Assembly (NCBI GenBank): GCA_963845265.1
Contig: CAWJRN010000003.1
Location: 372,001 to 436,000 of the forward strand
Direction of reading: 5' to 3'
Source: DYRB01 sp963845265
GTDB taxonomy: Bacteria > Pseudomonadota > Gammaproteobacteria > Chromatiales > Chromatiaceae
DNA: 64,000 nt
In this document: positions 41,913 to 53,105 of the stretch, one piece after another
How positions within the stretch are numbered: the stretch's first letter is position 1
How the letters are laid out: every line of letters begins with the position of its first letter
Translations under genes and position numbers: made by a program
The notes under the pieces: model-generated
Seen by the model: only the letters and a program-made list of their open reading frames with translations
Told to the model about the DNA's origin: nothing
Database searches by the model: none

Positions 41913-42046
41913 GGCAAGCCCGGGGACAGTGTTGTCGAATGGGCCGACGAGGCCGGCTTAGCCTTGGTGATCCGTATCGCCTGCTTGAAGTCGATACGTC
42001 GGCCCTTGCCCATACCTTATGGGCAAGGCCCGGCGACGGCCCCGGT

Positions 42047-43681
42047 TCAGATGCCGACGCGCAGGCGTTGGCCGCTACGGATGTTGGTGTCCTTGGCGCT
42101 CATGCCGTTGAGCTTACGTAGCTGGTCTACGGACATGTCATATCGGGTGGCGACGCTGTAGAGGGTCTCTTTCGCCTTTACGACGTGTTGGGTCGGTTGC
42201 TTGGCTTTGGGCGGTGCCTTCGACGCCGTCTTGGGTGCAGTCTTATTAGATCGGGTGGCCTTTTTTGCTACGACGGGCTTTGCGGCCGGCTTGGCGGCGG
42301 CTTTGGCTGTCGTGGGTCGGTCGGTCGTTGCTACCTTGATCGGCTTTGCCGGTTTGTAAGCGGCCTTCTGTGTCCTGGCCTCCGGCGCCCCCTGTACCGG
42401 CCGCGGCCAGTCGCTTTTCGCTGCGACGACCAGCTTGCTCGGGCCGGCGGGCTTGGTTGGCTCAAAACTGGCGAGACGCTCGGACGTTCCAGTGGACGGC
42501 AGGCCTGCGACGCGCTTGGTTGCGCCCGTCGGCAACCAAACCGTGTGGCCAGCCGGGAGCAGGGCGTTACCGTTGCGAGCCGGCTCGCGCCACGCAAGAT
42601 TGACGGCGGAGAGGCGGTCGAGTGAGACCCCGTAGTGGGCGGCCACCCTGGTCGCAGGCACGCTGGCGGGCAGGACGATGCGGTCCTCGGTCAGGGGTGC
42701 CTGGCGGACGATGCCTGGGAAATAGGTGTCCGGGTGATCGGCGATCTCCCGGGCGGCGAGGAACTCGGCGTAGTAGTTGCGGGAGGCAAAGCCGAAGTAC
42801 TTGCCCTGATAGTTGCGCACGATCTTGCCGAAATCGTTGCCGTATTCGGCCTTGGCCCGCGCCATGCCGCCGACGCCGTGGTTGTACGAGGTGATGGCGA
42901 GCGGCCAGGTGCCCAGGCGATTATGGGCATCGCCCAGGTAGCGGGCCGCGGCCTTAGCCGAGACCACTGGGTCGAGGCGCTCATCCACAGCACGGCCCAC
43001 ATGCATGTAGCTGCGCCCCGTAGCGGGCATGAACTGCCAGACGCCGGTGGCACCCGCGCTCGAGACAGCTCCGAGTTGGTAGGACGACTCGACGTGGGGC
43101 AGATAGACCAAGTCCTCGGGCAGCCCGGCTGCTTGGAATGCCTCGCGGAAGGCCGGTTCGTATCGGCCGCTGATCTCGATGCCGCGGCGGAAACGCTCCT
43201 TCAGCCCACGTTGGGCGCGCACCCGGTCATCGGCGCCATAGATGGCGCTGCCGCCGCCGGCTGCGACTAGACGGTCGCGCAGGTCTGCCTCCTCGGTGCT
43301 GAGGGGCTGGCCGCTGCGGGTCTTGTTCTGGACATTGCGTAGGCGGTACTCCACGGCGGACTTGCGGCCCTGGATCATCGACTTCTGGTCAGGGGTATAG
43401 CCGTTGTTGTTGGTGCCAGGGAGGTTGATGACTTCGTAGACGACGCCAAGGTAGACCTTGTCGTGCAGGGCCACCTGGCGGCGCCCCCACTTGGAGTAGA
43501 CGTTGCGCCAGAAGTCCACGTTGGGTTGGATCTGCGCCGGGACCGGGAAGGCCCCGGTGGATTCCACCTTCGTATAGGTGTCTTCGCGGCGGTCCCCAGT
43601 GCCGGAGCAACCTGCCAGCAGCAACACGACGAGCAAAAAGGAAAGCAGAGCCGGCAGGCGGCGATCAGTTGACGCATTCAT
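42047..43681 (-). CDS. mltD: Membrane-bound lytic murein transglycosylase D-like lipoprotein
   Basis: A 544-aa lipoprotein (LLLAGCSG lipobox). The lysozyme-like domain (~170-330) has LPEDLVYLPHVESSYQLGAVSSAGATGVWQFMPATG with the catalytic Glu in VESSYQ, then AITSYNHGVGGMARA. A degenerate LysM-like stretch (VPATRVAAHYGVSLDRLSAVNLAW) and a Lys/Ala/Pro-rich linker precede one clear LysM repeat at the end (TQHVVKAKETLYSVATRYDMS to GQRLRVGI). It cleaves the glycan strand with 1,6-anhydro product formation. Anchored in the outer membrane. Confidence 0.93.
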   Translation of the reverse strand: MNASTDRRLPALLSFLLVVLLLAGCSGTGDRREDTYTKVESTGAFPVPAQIQPNVDFWRNVYSKWGRRQVALHDKVYLGVVYEVINLPGTNNNGYTPDQKSMIQGRKSAVEYRLRNVQNKTRSGQPLSTEEADLRDRLVAAGGGSAIYGADDRVRAQRGLKERFRRGIEISGRYEPAFREAFQAAGLPEDLVYLPHVESSYQLGAVSSAGATGVWQFMPATGRSYMHVGRAVDERLDPVVSAKAAARYLGDAHNRLGTWPLAITSYNHGVGGMARAKAEYGNDFGKIVRNYQGKYFGFASRNYYAEFLAAREIADHPDTYFPGIVRQAPLTEDRIVLPASVPATRVAAHYGVSLDRLSAVNLAWREPARNGNALLPAGHTVWLPTGATKRVAGLPSTGTSERLASFEPTKPAGPSKLVVAAKSDWPRPVQGAPEARTQKAAYKPAKPIKVATTDRPTTAKAAAKPAAKPVVAKKATRSNKTAPKTASKAPPKAKQPTQHVVKAKETLYSVATRYDMSVDQLRKLNGMSAKDTNIRSGQRLRVGI

Positions 43682-43865
43682 CGGCGAGTTACCCCCGAGG
43701 TCCTACGGGATTGAGATGCGTGCCGCGGGCAAATCCCGGCACGTTGAGCGCAAGTGTGGCCGACGATGTGAAATCCTGCAACCGGAAACGCGAAAAATTC
43801 CACGTCGTTAGCGCATATTTCTACGATGGTGGTTGCGAATGTGCTGCGCTTGCCTGGGCAAGCGT

Positions 43866-44471
43866 CTAGGCGGGCGGTTCGGCGCCCGTAAGGACGTCCA
43901 GGCCCTCGGCCTGGAGGAGTTCCACCAGGCGGATCAGGGGCAGGCCAATCAGGGCGTTGGGGTCGTCGCCGTCCAGGCGGGCGAACAAGGCGATACCCAG
44001 ACCCTCGGACTTGAAGCTCCCGGCGCAGTCGTAGGGCTTTTCCAGGTCCACGTAGCCCGCGATCTGGTCTGGGGTGAGGTTGCGGAAATGGACGCGGAAG
44101 GGTTCGTTGAGGGTGCGTGCCCGGCCGGTGGCAGCATTGAACAGGCACAGTCCCGTGTAGAAGGTCGCCGTCTTACCGGAGGCGCGTTCGAGCTGGGCAA
44201 TGGCGGCCTCCCGGTTGCCTGGCTTGCCCAGGACCCGACCGTCTATGACCGCGACCTGATCCGACCCAATGATGAGCGCCTCAGGGTGGGTGGGGGCCAC
44301 GGCCCGCGCCTTTGCCTCGGCCAGGCGCGTGACCAGGGCCTCGGCGGGCTCGTCCGCGGCTCCGGTTTCATCCACCTCGGGCGAGGCGGTGGTGAAGGTC
44401 AGGCCCAAACGCCCCAGGAGGGCGCGCCGGTAGGGAGATGTGGATGCGAGAACGAGCGGCGGCTGGGGCAT
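43866..44471 (-). CDS. Maf-family nucleoside triphosphate pyrophosphatase
   Basis: A 201-aa house-cleaning enzyme. LVLASTSPYRRALLGRLGLTF is the N-terminal phosphate-binding motif (S-x-R), DETG and ALIIGSDQVAVIDGRVLGKPG the second, and EGLGIALFARLDGDDPNALIGLPLI the C-terminal motif. It probably hydrolyses a modified or non-canonical NTP; the YceF (7-methyl-GTP) subfamily is the nearest by motif. The open frame upstream is longer, but MPQPPLVLAS with a GAGG site fits the family. Confidence 0.93.
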   Translation of the reverse strand: MPQPPLVLASTSPYRRALLGRLGLTFTTASPEVDETGAADEPAEALVTRLAEAKARAVAPTHPEALIIGSDQVAVIDGRVLGKPGNREAAIAQLERASGKTATFYTGLCLFNAATGRARTLNEPFRVHFRNLTPDQIAGYVDLEKPYDCAGSFKSEGLGIALFARLDGDDPNALIGLPLIRLVELLQAEGLDVLTGAEPPA

Positions 44472-44650
44472 GGGGCGTACCTCAGGGTGGGCAAACTGGG
44501 CTTGCGGGCTGGGCGCTGACCGAACCGGTCCCTGCCCGTCTCCGGCACGCATACTGCCTGCTACGTGCGGTCCGGGGCGGTCGCGGTCGTTAGCATCGCA
44601 GCAGAGGCCAAGGGGGCTTCGGCGGTCTGGCTTCTGCCCGAGGTTGATCG

Positions 44651-45060
44651 ATGTCGGTAGCTCGCGTGGTTTGGTGCCCTGCTCCTTGGGGGCGGCAGTT
44701 GCTGGGCCCTGGTCAATGAGGCGCCGTCGGTGACGCCGACTCCGGTGGCCACTGCGGCGGAACTGGAGGAGCAGGATGCCGCGGTCAGGGCCGCGGCGCA
44801 ACAGGTAGCGACGGACTACTAGCGACGGACTACCTTGCGGCGCTCAACGCGGGGGAATAGGCGCCGGTATCGCCTTTTTGCATCCCGACGAGTTGGTCCG
44901 TTTCAAGAAGCAGTTGGTCTCGATCCTCGATGCAAGGCTGGAGCGGCGCCCCGCCGCCACCGGGGCGTCTTCCAGAAAGGCCGCTGGAAGACGCTGCATC
45001 GCGCCGGCGGTTCCAAGAGAATGTACCGGTTGCTCTTGAATCGTCACTTATCCACCGTCG
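44651..45060 (+). pseudogene. Remnant of a small secreted or membrane-anchored protein gene
   Basis: Protein-like stretches in changing frames: a hydrophobic start (WFGALLLGGGSCWALVNEAP), then VATAAELEEQDAAVRAAAQQVATDY, then after two shifts AFLHPDELVRFKKQLVSILDAR. A perfect 14-bp tandem duplication, tagcgacggactac at 44806-44819 and 44820-44833, introduces a stop. Removing one copy restores ATDYLAALNAGE. The original was probably a small protein with a signal sequence, but I do not recognise the family. Decayed. Confidence 0.4.
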
Positions 45061-45066
45061 ACGGTA

Positions 45067-46978
<1,912 letters not shown>

Positions 46979-47211
46979 GCGTGTCTAGCCTCGTCGATTT
47001 CCGGCAGGGAGTGCGGTCTAGCCCCAACCCCGAATCCTTATGGCACTGTAACATCGGGACGCACCTTGGCAATCAAAAGAGGCTTGACAGGTGACGGGTC
47101 ATCGGCTGGCGGTCCTTCTGCGTTCTGGGGGAACGTTAGTCGGTTGCCGGGGACAAAATGGGGCAATCGGTCGGCTTTGGGGCGAACCCTATGTGGTGGA
47201 GGTCGCAAGAC

Positions 47212-48111
47212 ATGGGTCGAGAATGGGCGTGGATGACGGTAGGCTTCGTCGTTGGTGGTTTGGCCGGGGCGCTGGCGGTCGCTGGCCTCGGACCTGATGC
47301 GACCCAAGCAAAGGTCCTGGTTGTCGCTGCGCAGCAGGGTGAGCCTGTCGCCTCGACCGCGGACGAGGCTGGGGCGCTGGATCTGGCGGTGCTTCCGGCG
47401 GAAGAGACAGCCCCCGGGGCGACACCGGCCTATCAACGGGAAAGCGACGCCCTGCTGGCGCGCCTGGAAGAGATTGGTACTGGCTGGAGCCGGATGCAGG
47501 ATGACCTCGCACGCCTGCGCCACCGGGTGGCCGACCTGGAGCAGCGCCTGACCGCAGCCCAGGCCAAGCCGGCGGTCGGCACACGGCCGCGTCCCCGGAG
47601 TGCCACCCCGGACGGCCAACGCAGTGCCTTGGTCCAGGCCGGGCTGGCGGATGAGGTCGCCGCGGAGTTGGTGCGGCGCCAAGGACAACAGTCCCTGGAT
47701 CGGCTCAATCTGCGCGACATCGCCGTCCGGGAGGGCTGGCTGGGAACCGACCGCTATCGGGAGGAGCTCGCCCTGATTCAGGAAGAGGTCGTGGACCTAC
47801 GCCAGGAACTCGGCGACGAGGCGTATGACCGCTACCTCTACGCGGCGGGCGAGGATAATCGGGTGCAGATTGACGCCATCATCCCGGGGTCCGTGGCGGA
47901 ATTGGCCGGTTTGCAGCCAGGGGACCTGATCGAGACCTATGCCGGGGACCAAGTCTTCAACTACTCCGATCTACGCGACGCCAGCGCCGGGGGTGAGCGC
48001 GGTGAGATGGTGCAGGTCAAGGTCCTCCGTGCCGGCCAGCGCTTCGACGCCTGGCTCTCCAGGGGTCCGCTAGGGGTACAGTTGGACAGCGCCGCAGCCG
48101 AACCCCGCTGA
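47212..48111 (+). CDS. Membrane-anchored PDZ-domain protein
   Basis: A 299-aa protein starting MGREWAWMTVGFVVGGLAGALAVAGLG, an N-terminal signal anchor. A coiled coil follows (ESDALLARLEEIGTGWSRMQDDLARLRHRVADLEQRL), then an EEL/QEL-rich helical region, and a C-terminal PDZ-like domain: IIPGSVAELAGLQPGDLIETYAGDQVFNYSDLRD and VQVKVLRAGQRFDAWLSRGPLGV. No protease domain is present. The ATG at 47212 is preferred because ggtggagg precedes it by 9 nt. It is divergent from ftsH and may share its regulatory region. Such proteins are periplasmic adaptors, but the partner is unknown. Confidence 0.8.
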   Translation: MGREWAWMTVGFVVGGLAGALAVAGLGPDATQAKVLVVAAQQGEPVASTADEAGALDLAVLPAEETAPGATPAYQRESDALLARLEEIGTGWSRMQDDLARLRHRVADLEQRLTAAQAKPAVGTRPRPRSATPDGQRSALVQAGLADEVAAELVRRQGQQSLDRLNLRDIAVREGWLGTDRYREELALIQEEVVDLRQELGDEAYDRYLYAAGEDNRVQIDAIIPGSVAELAGLQPGDLIETYAGDQVFNYSDLRDASAGGERGEMVQVKVLRAGQRFDAWLSRGPLGVQLDSAAAEPR

Positions 48112-48220
48112 TCTTCGAAGGCGATCGTCAGGAGGGGCGGCGGTTGGTGCGCAGCGGCTGCAATTGCCCCGTTAGGGTTCGTCCAGGTCGTGCTGCACGG
48201 GACATACGCCTGGCAATGCC

Positions 48221-49060
48221 TCAGCCCCGGGACAGCAAGGTCCGGCAGGCCGTCGGCATGACCGGCTCCGCCCTGGGGCCGGAGCGCTTGGTCGGTTTGC
48301 GGGCCTCGGCGCTGAACCACCAGTCGAGGCTCTTGTCGCAGCCGTCGCCGCGGGGGATGGCTGCCTGCTGGTCGCACTGAACGGCGCCCGGCGGGCACTT
48401 GAGGCGGATGTGGAAGTGGGCATCGTGTCCGTACCAGGGGCGCAGTTTGTTCAGCCAGGTCCGGTCACGCTCGCTGCGGCACAGGCCGCGCTTGATGGCG
48501 GGGTTGACGAAGATCCGGTCCACCCGTGGGTCCTCGGCCGCGGTCTTGATGAGGGTCCGCTGATCCTCGCCCCACAGGGGGCCGAGGTCCTCGCCGTCCG
48601 CGCTGACCATGCTCGGCGGGTCGGTCTTGCCTGCCGTGTCGCGATTGGCCGAAGCCGCCGAAGGGGCGAGTCGGAACCAGATGTCGACGTCCAGCCCATT
48701 TTGATGGCTGCGGTGGGAGCTGGACATGAGCCCGCCCCTGGGTTGGCTGAGGTCGCCGACCATGATCAGGTCTTCGCCGCGTCTAGCCTGGGTGCGACCG
48801 AGGTCCGCGATCAGTCGCAGCAACTCGGGGTGCCCGTAGTAACGGTTGCGATAGCGGCGGATATTCACATAGCCGTCGCCCTCTGTAGGCAGGCTCAGGG
48901 CCCCGCCGATGCAACCGTTGGAGGTCCCGCCGATGACCTCGGTGGGTCCGTTGCTGGGGGTCTTAACGTTGCCCCAAGGGGTGGCCTGCACGGCACCGAT
49001 CGGGCCGGCAGTGAGCAAGAAGGCGGTGAAGAAAATAGTCGGTCTTGAGGTTCGGTTCAT
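48221..49060 (-). CDS. mepA: Penicillin-insensitive murein endopeptidase MepA
   Basis: A 279-aa periplasmic LAS-fold (M74) D-Ala-meso-DAP endopeptidase. A signal peptide (IFFTAFLLTAGPIGAVQA) is followed by NVKTPSNGPTEVIGGTSNGCIGGA, SSHRSHQNGLDVDIWF (zinc ligands His and Asp) and HDAHFHIRLKCPPG (further His ligands). Six or more Cys residues fit the disulfides of E. coli MepA. The C-terminal tail beyond DWWFSAEA is about 30 residues longer than usual. Two alternative starts lie 9 and 27 nt upstream. Confidence 0.95.
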   Translation of the reverse strand: MNRTSRPTIFFTAFLLTAGPIGAVQATPWGNVKTPSNGPTEVIGGTSNGCIGGALSLPTEGDGYVNIRRYRNRYYGHPELLRLIADLGRTQARRGEDLIMVGDLSQPRGGLMSSSHRSHQNGLDVDIWFRLAPSAASANRDTAGKTDPPSMVSADGEDLGPLWGEDQRTLIKTAAEDPRVDRIFVNPAIKRGLCRSERDRTWLNKLRPWYGHDAHFHIRLKCPPGAVQCDQQAAIPRGDGCDKSLDWWFSAEARKPTKRSGPRAEPVMPTACRTLLSRG

Positions 49061-49225
49061 GGTGTCCATGCAAGCGGGGCGGCGCATTCGCCCGCCGGTG
49101 AGTGGTCGGTTTTCCGGGGATTATATACAGAATCCGTTGGTTGGCTTGGGCACCGCGGCGTAGGTCCGGCTGAGGTCCATGGGGTATGCTGTGGTCCCCT
49201 GGAAGTAGCTCCCCTGCTCGGACCT

Positions 49226-50473
49226 ATGGCCCGCGACGCCCTCACCCTTTGCCATGAATGCGACTTGCTGCAACGCATCCCCGACCTACCGGTCGGTGGT
49301 TCTGCCCTGTGCCCGCGGTGCGGTTGCCAATTGCACCGGCGACGCCCGGACAGCCTGGAGCCGGCCCTGGCGCTGACGGTCGCTGGGGTGGTGTTGTTCA
49401 TTGTGGCCAACGCCTTCCCCTTCCTCTCCTTCGAGATGCAGGGTCTGAGCACCCAGACGACGCTGGCCACTGGGGTACTGGACCTCTATGCCGCCGGGCG
49501 TTGGGAGCTGGCCGTGGTGGTGGGGTTCACCAGCATCGTGGCTCCCGGCCTGCAATTGGCCCTGCTGCTTGCGGTATTGGTGCCGCTGCGGTTCGGGCGC
49601 CTGCCGCCCTGGTTGGCGGGCTTGTTCCGGTATGCCCGCACCCTGGCACCCTGGGGCATGATGGACGTCTTCATGCTCGGTATCCTGGTGGCGGTGGTGA
49701 AGCTTGCGGATATGGCCACGCTGGTTCCCGGTACCGCCCTGTTTGCCTTCGTGGTGCTGATCTTCGTCCTGGCCGCGGCCCAGGCGGCCTTGGACCCGGA
49801 TTCGATCTGGTCCCAGATGCCGGTTCCGGAGGCGGCGCGACGTCCACCCCATCCGGGTGAGCCGGTCTATGGGTGCCATGTCTGCGAGCTGGCGGTGCCG
49901 GCCGGGGCGGCGGCTGGGGGTCATCACCCGACCTGTCCGCGCTGCGGCGAGCCTCTACACCGGCGCAAGCCCAAGAGCCTGCAACGCACCTGGGCCTTAC
50001 TCCTGGCGGCGATCCTCCTCTATATCCCCGCCAATCTTTACCCGATCATGGCGGTGACCTCCCTGGGGCAGACCCAATCGGACACCATCCTTAGCGGAGT
50101 CCTGTTCCTGATGCACCACGGCATGTGGCCCCTGGCACTGGTGGTGTTCGTGGCGAGCGTCCTGGTGCCATTGCTCAAGCTGGCCATCCTGGTCTATTTG
50201 CTGGTGTCGGTGCAGTTGCGCTCTGGATGGAGGTTGCGTGATCGCACCCAGCTCTATCGAATCACCGAGGCGGTGGGGCGCTGGTCCATGGTGGATATCT
50301 ATGTGGTCACGATCCTGGTTGCCTTGGTGCGTTTGGGCAATCTGGCGACCATCGAGGCGCAAGCCGGGGCGGTCTTCTTCGCGGCGGTGGTGGTGCTGAC
50401 CATGTTCGCGGCCATGGCCTTCGATCCGAAACTGATCTGGGATGCGGCGGAGGAACAGCATGGCCGAGACTGA
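49226..50473 (+). CDS. pqiA: Intermembrane transport protein PqiA
   Basis: A 415-aa inner-membrane protein with two homologous halves, each starting with a zinc-ribbon-like pair (CHECDLLQRIP/CPRCGCQL and CHVCELAVP/CPRCGEPLHRRKP) followed by four helices. SLEPALALTVAGVVLFIVANAFPFLSF and SLQRTWALLLAAILLYIPANLYPIM show the internal repeat. With PqiB and PqiC it forms a lipid-transport bridge between the membranes. Overlaps pqiB by 14 nt. Confidence 0.94.
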   Translation: MARDALTLCHECDLLQRIPDLPVGGSALCPRCGCQLHRRRPDSLEPALALTVAGVVLFIVANAFPFLSFEMQGLSTQTTLATGVLDLYAAGRWELAVVVGFTSIVAPGLQLALLLAVLVPLRFGRLPPWLAGLFRYARTLAPWGMMDVFMLGILVAVVKLADMATLVPGTALFAFVVLIFVLAAAQAALDPDSIWSQMPVPEAARRPPHPGEPVYGCHVCELAVPAGAAAGGHHPTCPRCGEPLHRRKPKSLQRTWALLLAAILLYIPANLYPIMAVTSLGQTQSDTILSGVLFLMHHGMWPLALVVFVASVLVPLLKLAILVYLLVSVQLRSGWRLRDRTQLYRITEAVGRWSMVDIYVVTILVALVRLGNLATIEAQAGAVFFAAVVVLTMFAAMAFDPKLIWDAAEEQHGRD

Positions 50474-52151
50474 CCTACCCGCCGTTGGCCAGGCTCAGGC
50501 GCCCGAACCGGATGATCATGTCCTGGCGGAGGCCCAGGTCGCCGTCCGTGGCGGCCTCTCCCTGGTCTGGCTGATCCCCCTGATTGCCCTGGTCATCGGC
50601 GGCTGGCTGGCCTACAAGTCCTACAGCGAGAAGGGGCCGACCATTCAGATCGCGTTCAAGACCGCGTCTGGTCTGACGGCGGGCAAGACCGAGGTCAAGT
50701 TCAAGGATGTGGCCATCGGTAAGGTCGTCGGTATCGATGTCACCCAGGACTTGAGCGGGGTCCTGGTCACCGCCGACCTGGTGGCCGGCGCTGAGCGCTA
50801 TCTCACGCAGGGGACCCGCTTCTGGGTCCAGCGTCCGCGTATCACCGCCAGTCAGGTGACCGGCTTGGAGACCCTGCTCTCCGGGGCCTACATCGCCATC
50901 GACCCGGTGCAGCAGGGCGATACCGCCCGCAATTTCGTGGGGTTGGAGGAGCCGCCGCTCTTTACCACCGACGAACCAGGCAAACAGTTCGTCTTGCGCG
51001 CCTCGACCCTGGGGTCGCTAAACATCGGCTCGCCGGTCTATTACCGCGACATCCAGGTGGGTCAGGTGGTCGGGCACGACCTGGACCCCGACGGGCGCAT
51101 GGTGAGCATCCGCCTCTTTGTCTCCGCTCCCCACGACGCCCAGGTGGATACCACCACGCGCTTCTGGAACGCCAGCGGTGTGGACGTTTCTCTCACTGCG
51201 ACTGGCATCACTGTCGATACCCAATCGCTGCTCTCGGTGCTCATCGGTGGGGTCGCCTTCGACAACCCAGACACACTCGAGGCCGCGGGCCAGCCGGCCA
51301 AGGAGAACGAGGTTTTCCCGCTTTACGCCAACCGTGCCGAGGCCCACGCCAAGGCCTACCTGCGCAAGGAGCGTTTCAAAATGTACTTCGCCGGTTCGGT
51401 GCGGGGCCTGAACGTCGGGGCACCGGTAGAGCTGCGCGGCATCAAGATCGGCGAGGTGCTGGACATCCAGCTACAGCTGAACGCCGATACGGCCCAGTTC
51501 CAGATCCCGGTGCTAGTGGAGATAGAGCCCGAACGCATCGTGGTGGTGGGCGACGAGTCGCGTTTTCGGGAGGGTGACGCGGTTGACCGCATGGTCGCAG
51601 GAGGCCTGCGGGCCCAGCTCAAGTCCGGTAGCCTGATCACCGGCCAGCTTTACGTCGAGCTGGATTTTCACCCCGAAGACCGGCGCCAAACGGTTTGGAG
51701 CGGCGAGGACTTCCGCATCTTCCCCACGGTGCCGTCCTCCCTGGACGTCATCACGGACAAGGTCAACGGCATCCTCGATACGGTGGCCGCACTGCCATTG
51801 GAGCAGATTGGTGCGGACCTGGCGGGGGCTATGGCCGGGGCCAAGGCGCTGCTGGCCGCGCCTGAGTTGCTGGGGGCAGTCAAAGAGTTGGACCTGACCC
51901 TCAAGGAGGTCCGCAAGGCGGCCGGCGCCGTCGATCAATATGTGCTGCCGAAGCTGGTCTCCGCCCTGGAGCAGGTCCGCGTAACCCTCAAGTCTGCGGA
52001 CGCCCTGGTGGCTGCGGACTCGACGACGGCCGTGGAGTTGCGTCGCTTGATGCAGGAGCTGTCCACGGCGGCCCGCTCGGTGCGTACCATGGCCGACTAT
52101 CTGGAGCGCCATCCCGAGGCGCTGATCAAAGGCAAGGGGGGAATACGATGA
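50460..52151 (+). CDS. pqiB: Intermembrane transport protein PqiB (three MCE domains)
   Basis: A 563-aa protein with one N-terminal membrane helix (GGLSLVWLIPLIALVIGGWLAY) and three MlaD/MCE domains: GPTIQIAFKTASGLTAGKTEVKFKDVAIGKV (first), GKQFVLRASTLGSLNIGSPVYYRDIQVGQV (second) and YFAGSVRGLNVGAPVELRGIKIGEVL (third). The long C-terminal helical part (LDVITDKVNGILDTVAALPLEQIGADL and on) forms the needle seen in E. coli PqiB. Start at 50460 (MAETDLPAVG) chosen by the frame and overlap with pqiA. The pqiC start overlaps its stop by 4 nt. Confidence 0.95.
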   Translation: MAETDLPAVGQAQAPEPDDHVLAEAQVAVRGGLSLVWLIPLIALVIGGWLAYKSYSEKGPTIQIAFKTASGLTAGKTEVKFKDVAIGKVVGIDVTQDLSGVLVTADLVAGAERYLTQGTRFWVQRPRITASQVTGLETLLSGAYIAIDPVQQGDTARNFVGLEEPPLFTTDEPGKQFVLRASTLGSLNIGSPVYYRDIQVGQVVGHDLDPDGRMVSIRLFVSAPHDAQVDTTTRFWNASGVDVSLTATGITVDTQSLLSVLIGGVAFDNPDTLEAAGQPAKENEVFPLYANRAEAHAKAYLRKERFKMYFAGSVRGLNVGAPVELRGIKIGEVLDIQLQLNADTAQFQIPVLVEIEPERIVVVGDESRFREGDAVDRMVAGGLRAQLKSGSLITGQLYVELDFHPEDRRQTVWSGEDFRIFPTVPSSLDVITDKVNGILDTVAALPLEQIGADLAGAMAGAKALLAAPELLGAVKELDLTLKEVRKAAGAVDQYVLPKLVSALEQVRVTLKSADALVAADSTTAVELRRLMQELSTAARSVRTMADYLERHPEALIKGKGGIR

Positions 52152-52783
52152 AAGGGATCCGGCAAATGCTGGTGCCGATTGCCGCGCTGGTCTTGGTGAT
52201 GACGGGATGCGCGACCCCGCCATCGAATTTCTATGTGCTGACCCCGGTTGCGAGTGCCGCCGAACAGTCCACGGGGCTCAGTGGCGGGCGGCTGGCCGTC
52301 GGTGTTGGGCCCGTCACCTTCCCGCAATTCCTCGATCGGCCCAACATCGTCTCCCGGGACGGGACCAATCGGCTCTCTCTGGACGAGTTTCACCGTTGGG
52401 GCGGGTCCCTGCAGGACGACTTCCTGCGTGTCTGGGGCGAGAACCTCGCCACCCTGCTCGAGACCCCCCGTATCCTGATCTTCCCCTCCGAGATTCGGGC
52501 CCCGCTGGACTTCCGGGTCCTGGCCACGGTACTGAGTTTCGAGGGCGTCTCTGGCCGGGAGGCGGTCCTCAAGGTTCGCTGGGTCGTGCTCGACGGCCAG
52601 GGAGATCGGGTCCAGGCGGTGCGCGAGGATCGCTATGTCAGTCCCTTGACCCAGGATGGCGGCGAAGAGGCCCTGGTGGCGGCGATGAGCGACTGTCTGG
52701 GTGCCTTCAGCCGCGACGTGGCCGAGGTGCTGCGCAGTCTGCCCAAGCCGGTGCCATTGCCCGGTTCGGTGGAGCCCCTGTAG
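52148..52783 (+). CDS. pqiC: Outer-membrane lipoprotein PqiC
   Basis: A 211-aa lipoprotein with a lipobox at MTGCATP and the motif SNFYVLTPV at the mature N-terminus. The DUF330/ABC-type auxiliary domain has LAVGVGPVTFPQFLDRPNIVSRDGTNRLSLDEFHRWGGSLQDDFLRVW, the family signature. Anchors the PqiAB transport bridge in the outer membrane. Third gene of pqiABC with an ATGA overlap. Confidence 0.94.
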   Translation: MKGIRQMLVPIAALVLVMTGCATPPSNFYVLTPVASAAEQSTGLSGGRLAVGVGPVTFPQFLDRPNIVSRDGTNRLSLDEFHRWGGSLQDDFLRVWGENLATLLETPRILIFPSEIRAPLDFRVLATVLSFEGVSGREAVLKVRWVVLDGQGDRVQAVREDRYVSPLTQDGGEEALVAAMSDCLGAFSRDVAEVLRSLPKPVPLPGSVEPL

Positions 52784-52880
52784 CCCCGGAGACTGGTCCG
52801 TGAAATGCTGCTCGCAGCGCGAAGATCCGGTGCGTCCTGAGATGTTCACCTGGATGCCCGATTCGGCGAACGGGGCGGCG

Positions 52881-53080
52881 CACTTGGCGCTAAGGCGATT
52901 GCCGGAGATTCTCGTACCAGATTGCGCCGTATTTTCGTTCGGCTTCAAGGAGCGACAACAGGCGCACAGTCGCACTATGCAACTGTTGTCGCGACGCCGA
53001 AGCCGGGCGAAAAGACAAGCAGGATGGTATGAGAATTGACAGAAATCGCCTAAGGTCGATGTCGGTCCGGGTGCCAAGTG
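52881..53080. repeat. Large imperfect palindrome (about 200 bp) between pqiC and the MFS gene
   Basis: Successive blocks on the left have inverted partners in reverse order on the right: cacttggc (52881)/gccaagtg (53073), ggcgatt (52894)/aatcgcc (53044), attctcgtacca (52908)/tggtatgagaat (53025), ttttcg (52932)/cgaaaa (53008), cggcttc (52940)/gaagccg (52999), gcgacaacag (52952)/ctgttgtcgc (52983). The centre is about 21 nt. This could be a MITE, an old inverted duplication or a strong cruciform. No coding sequence is evident in 52784-53105. Confidence 0.75.
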
Positions 53081-53105
53081 GTCGGTCGGTAACGTGGGTT
53101 CAGGC

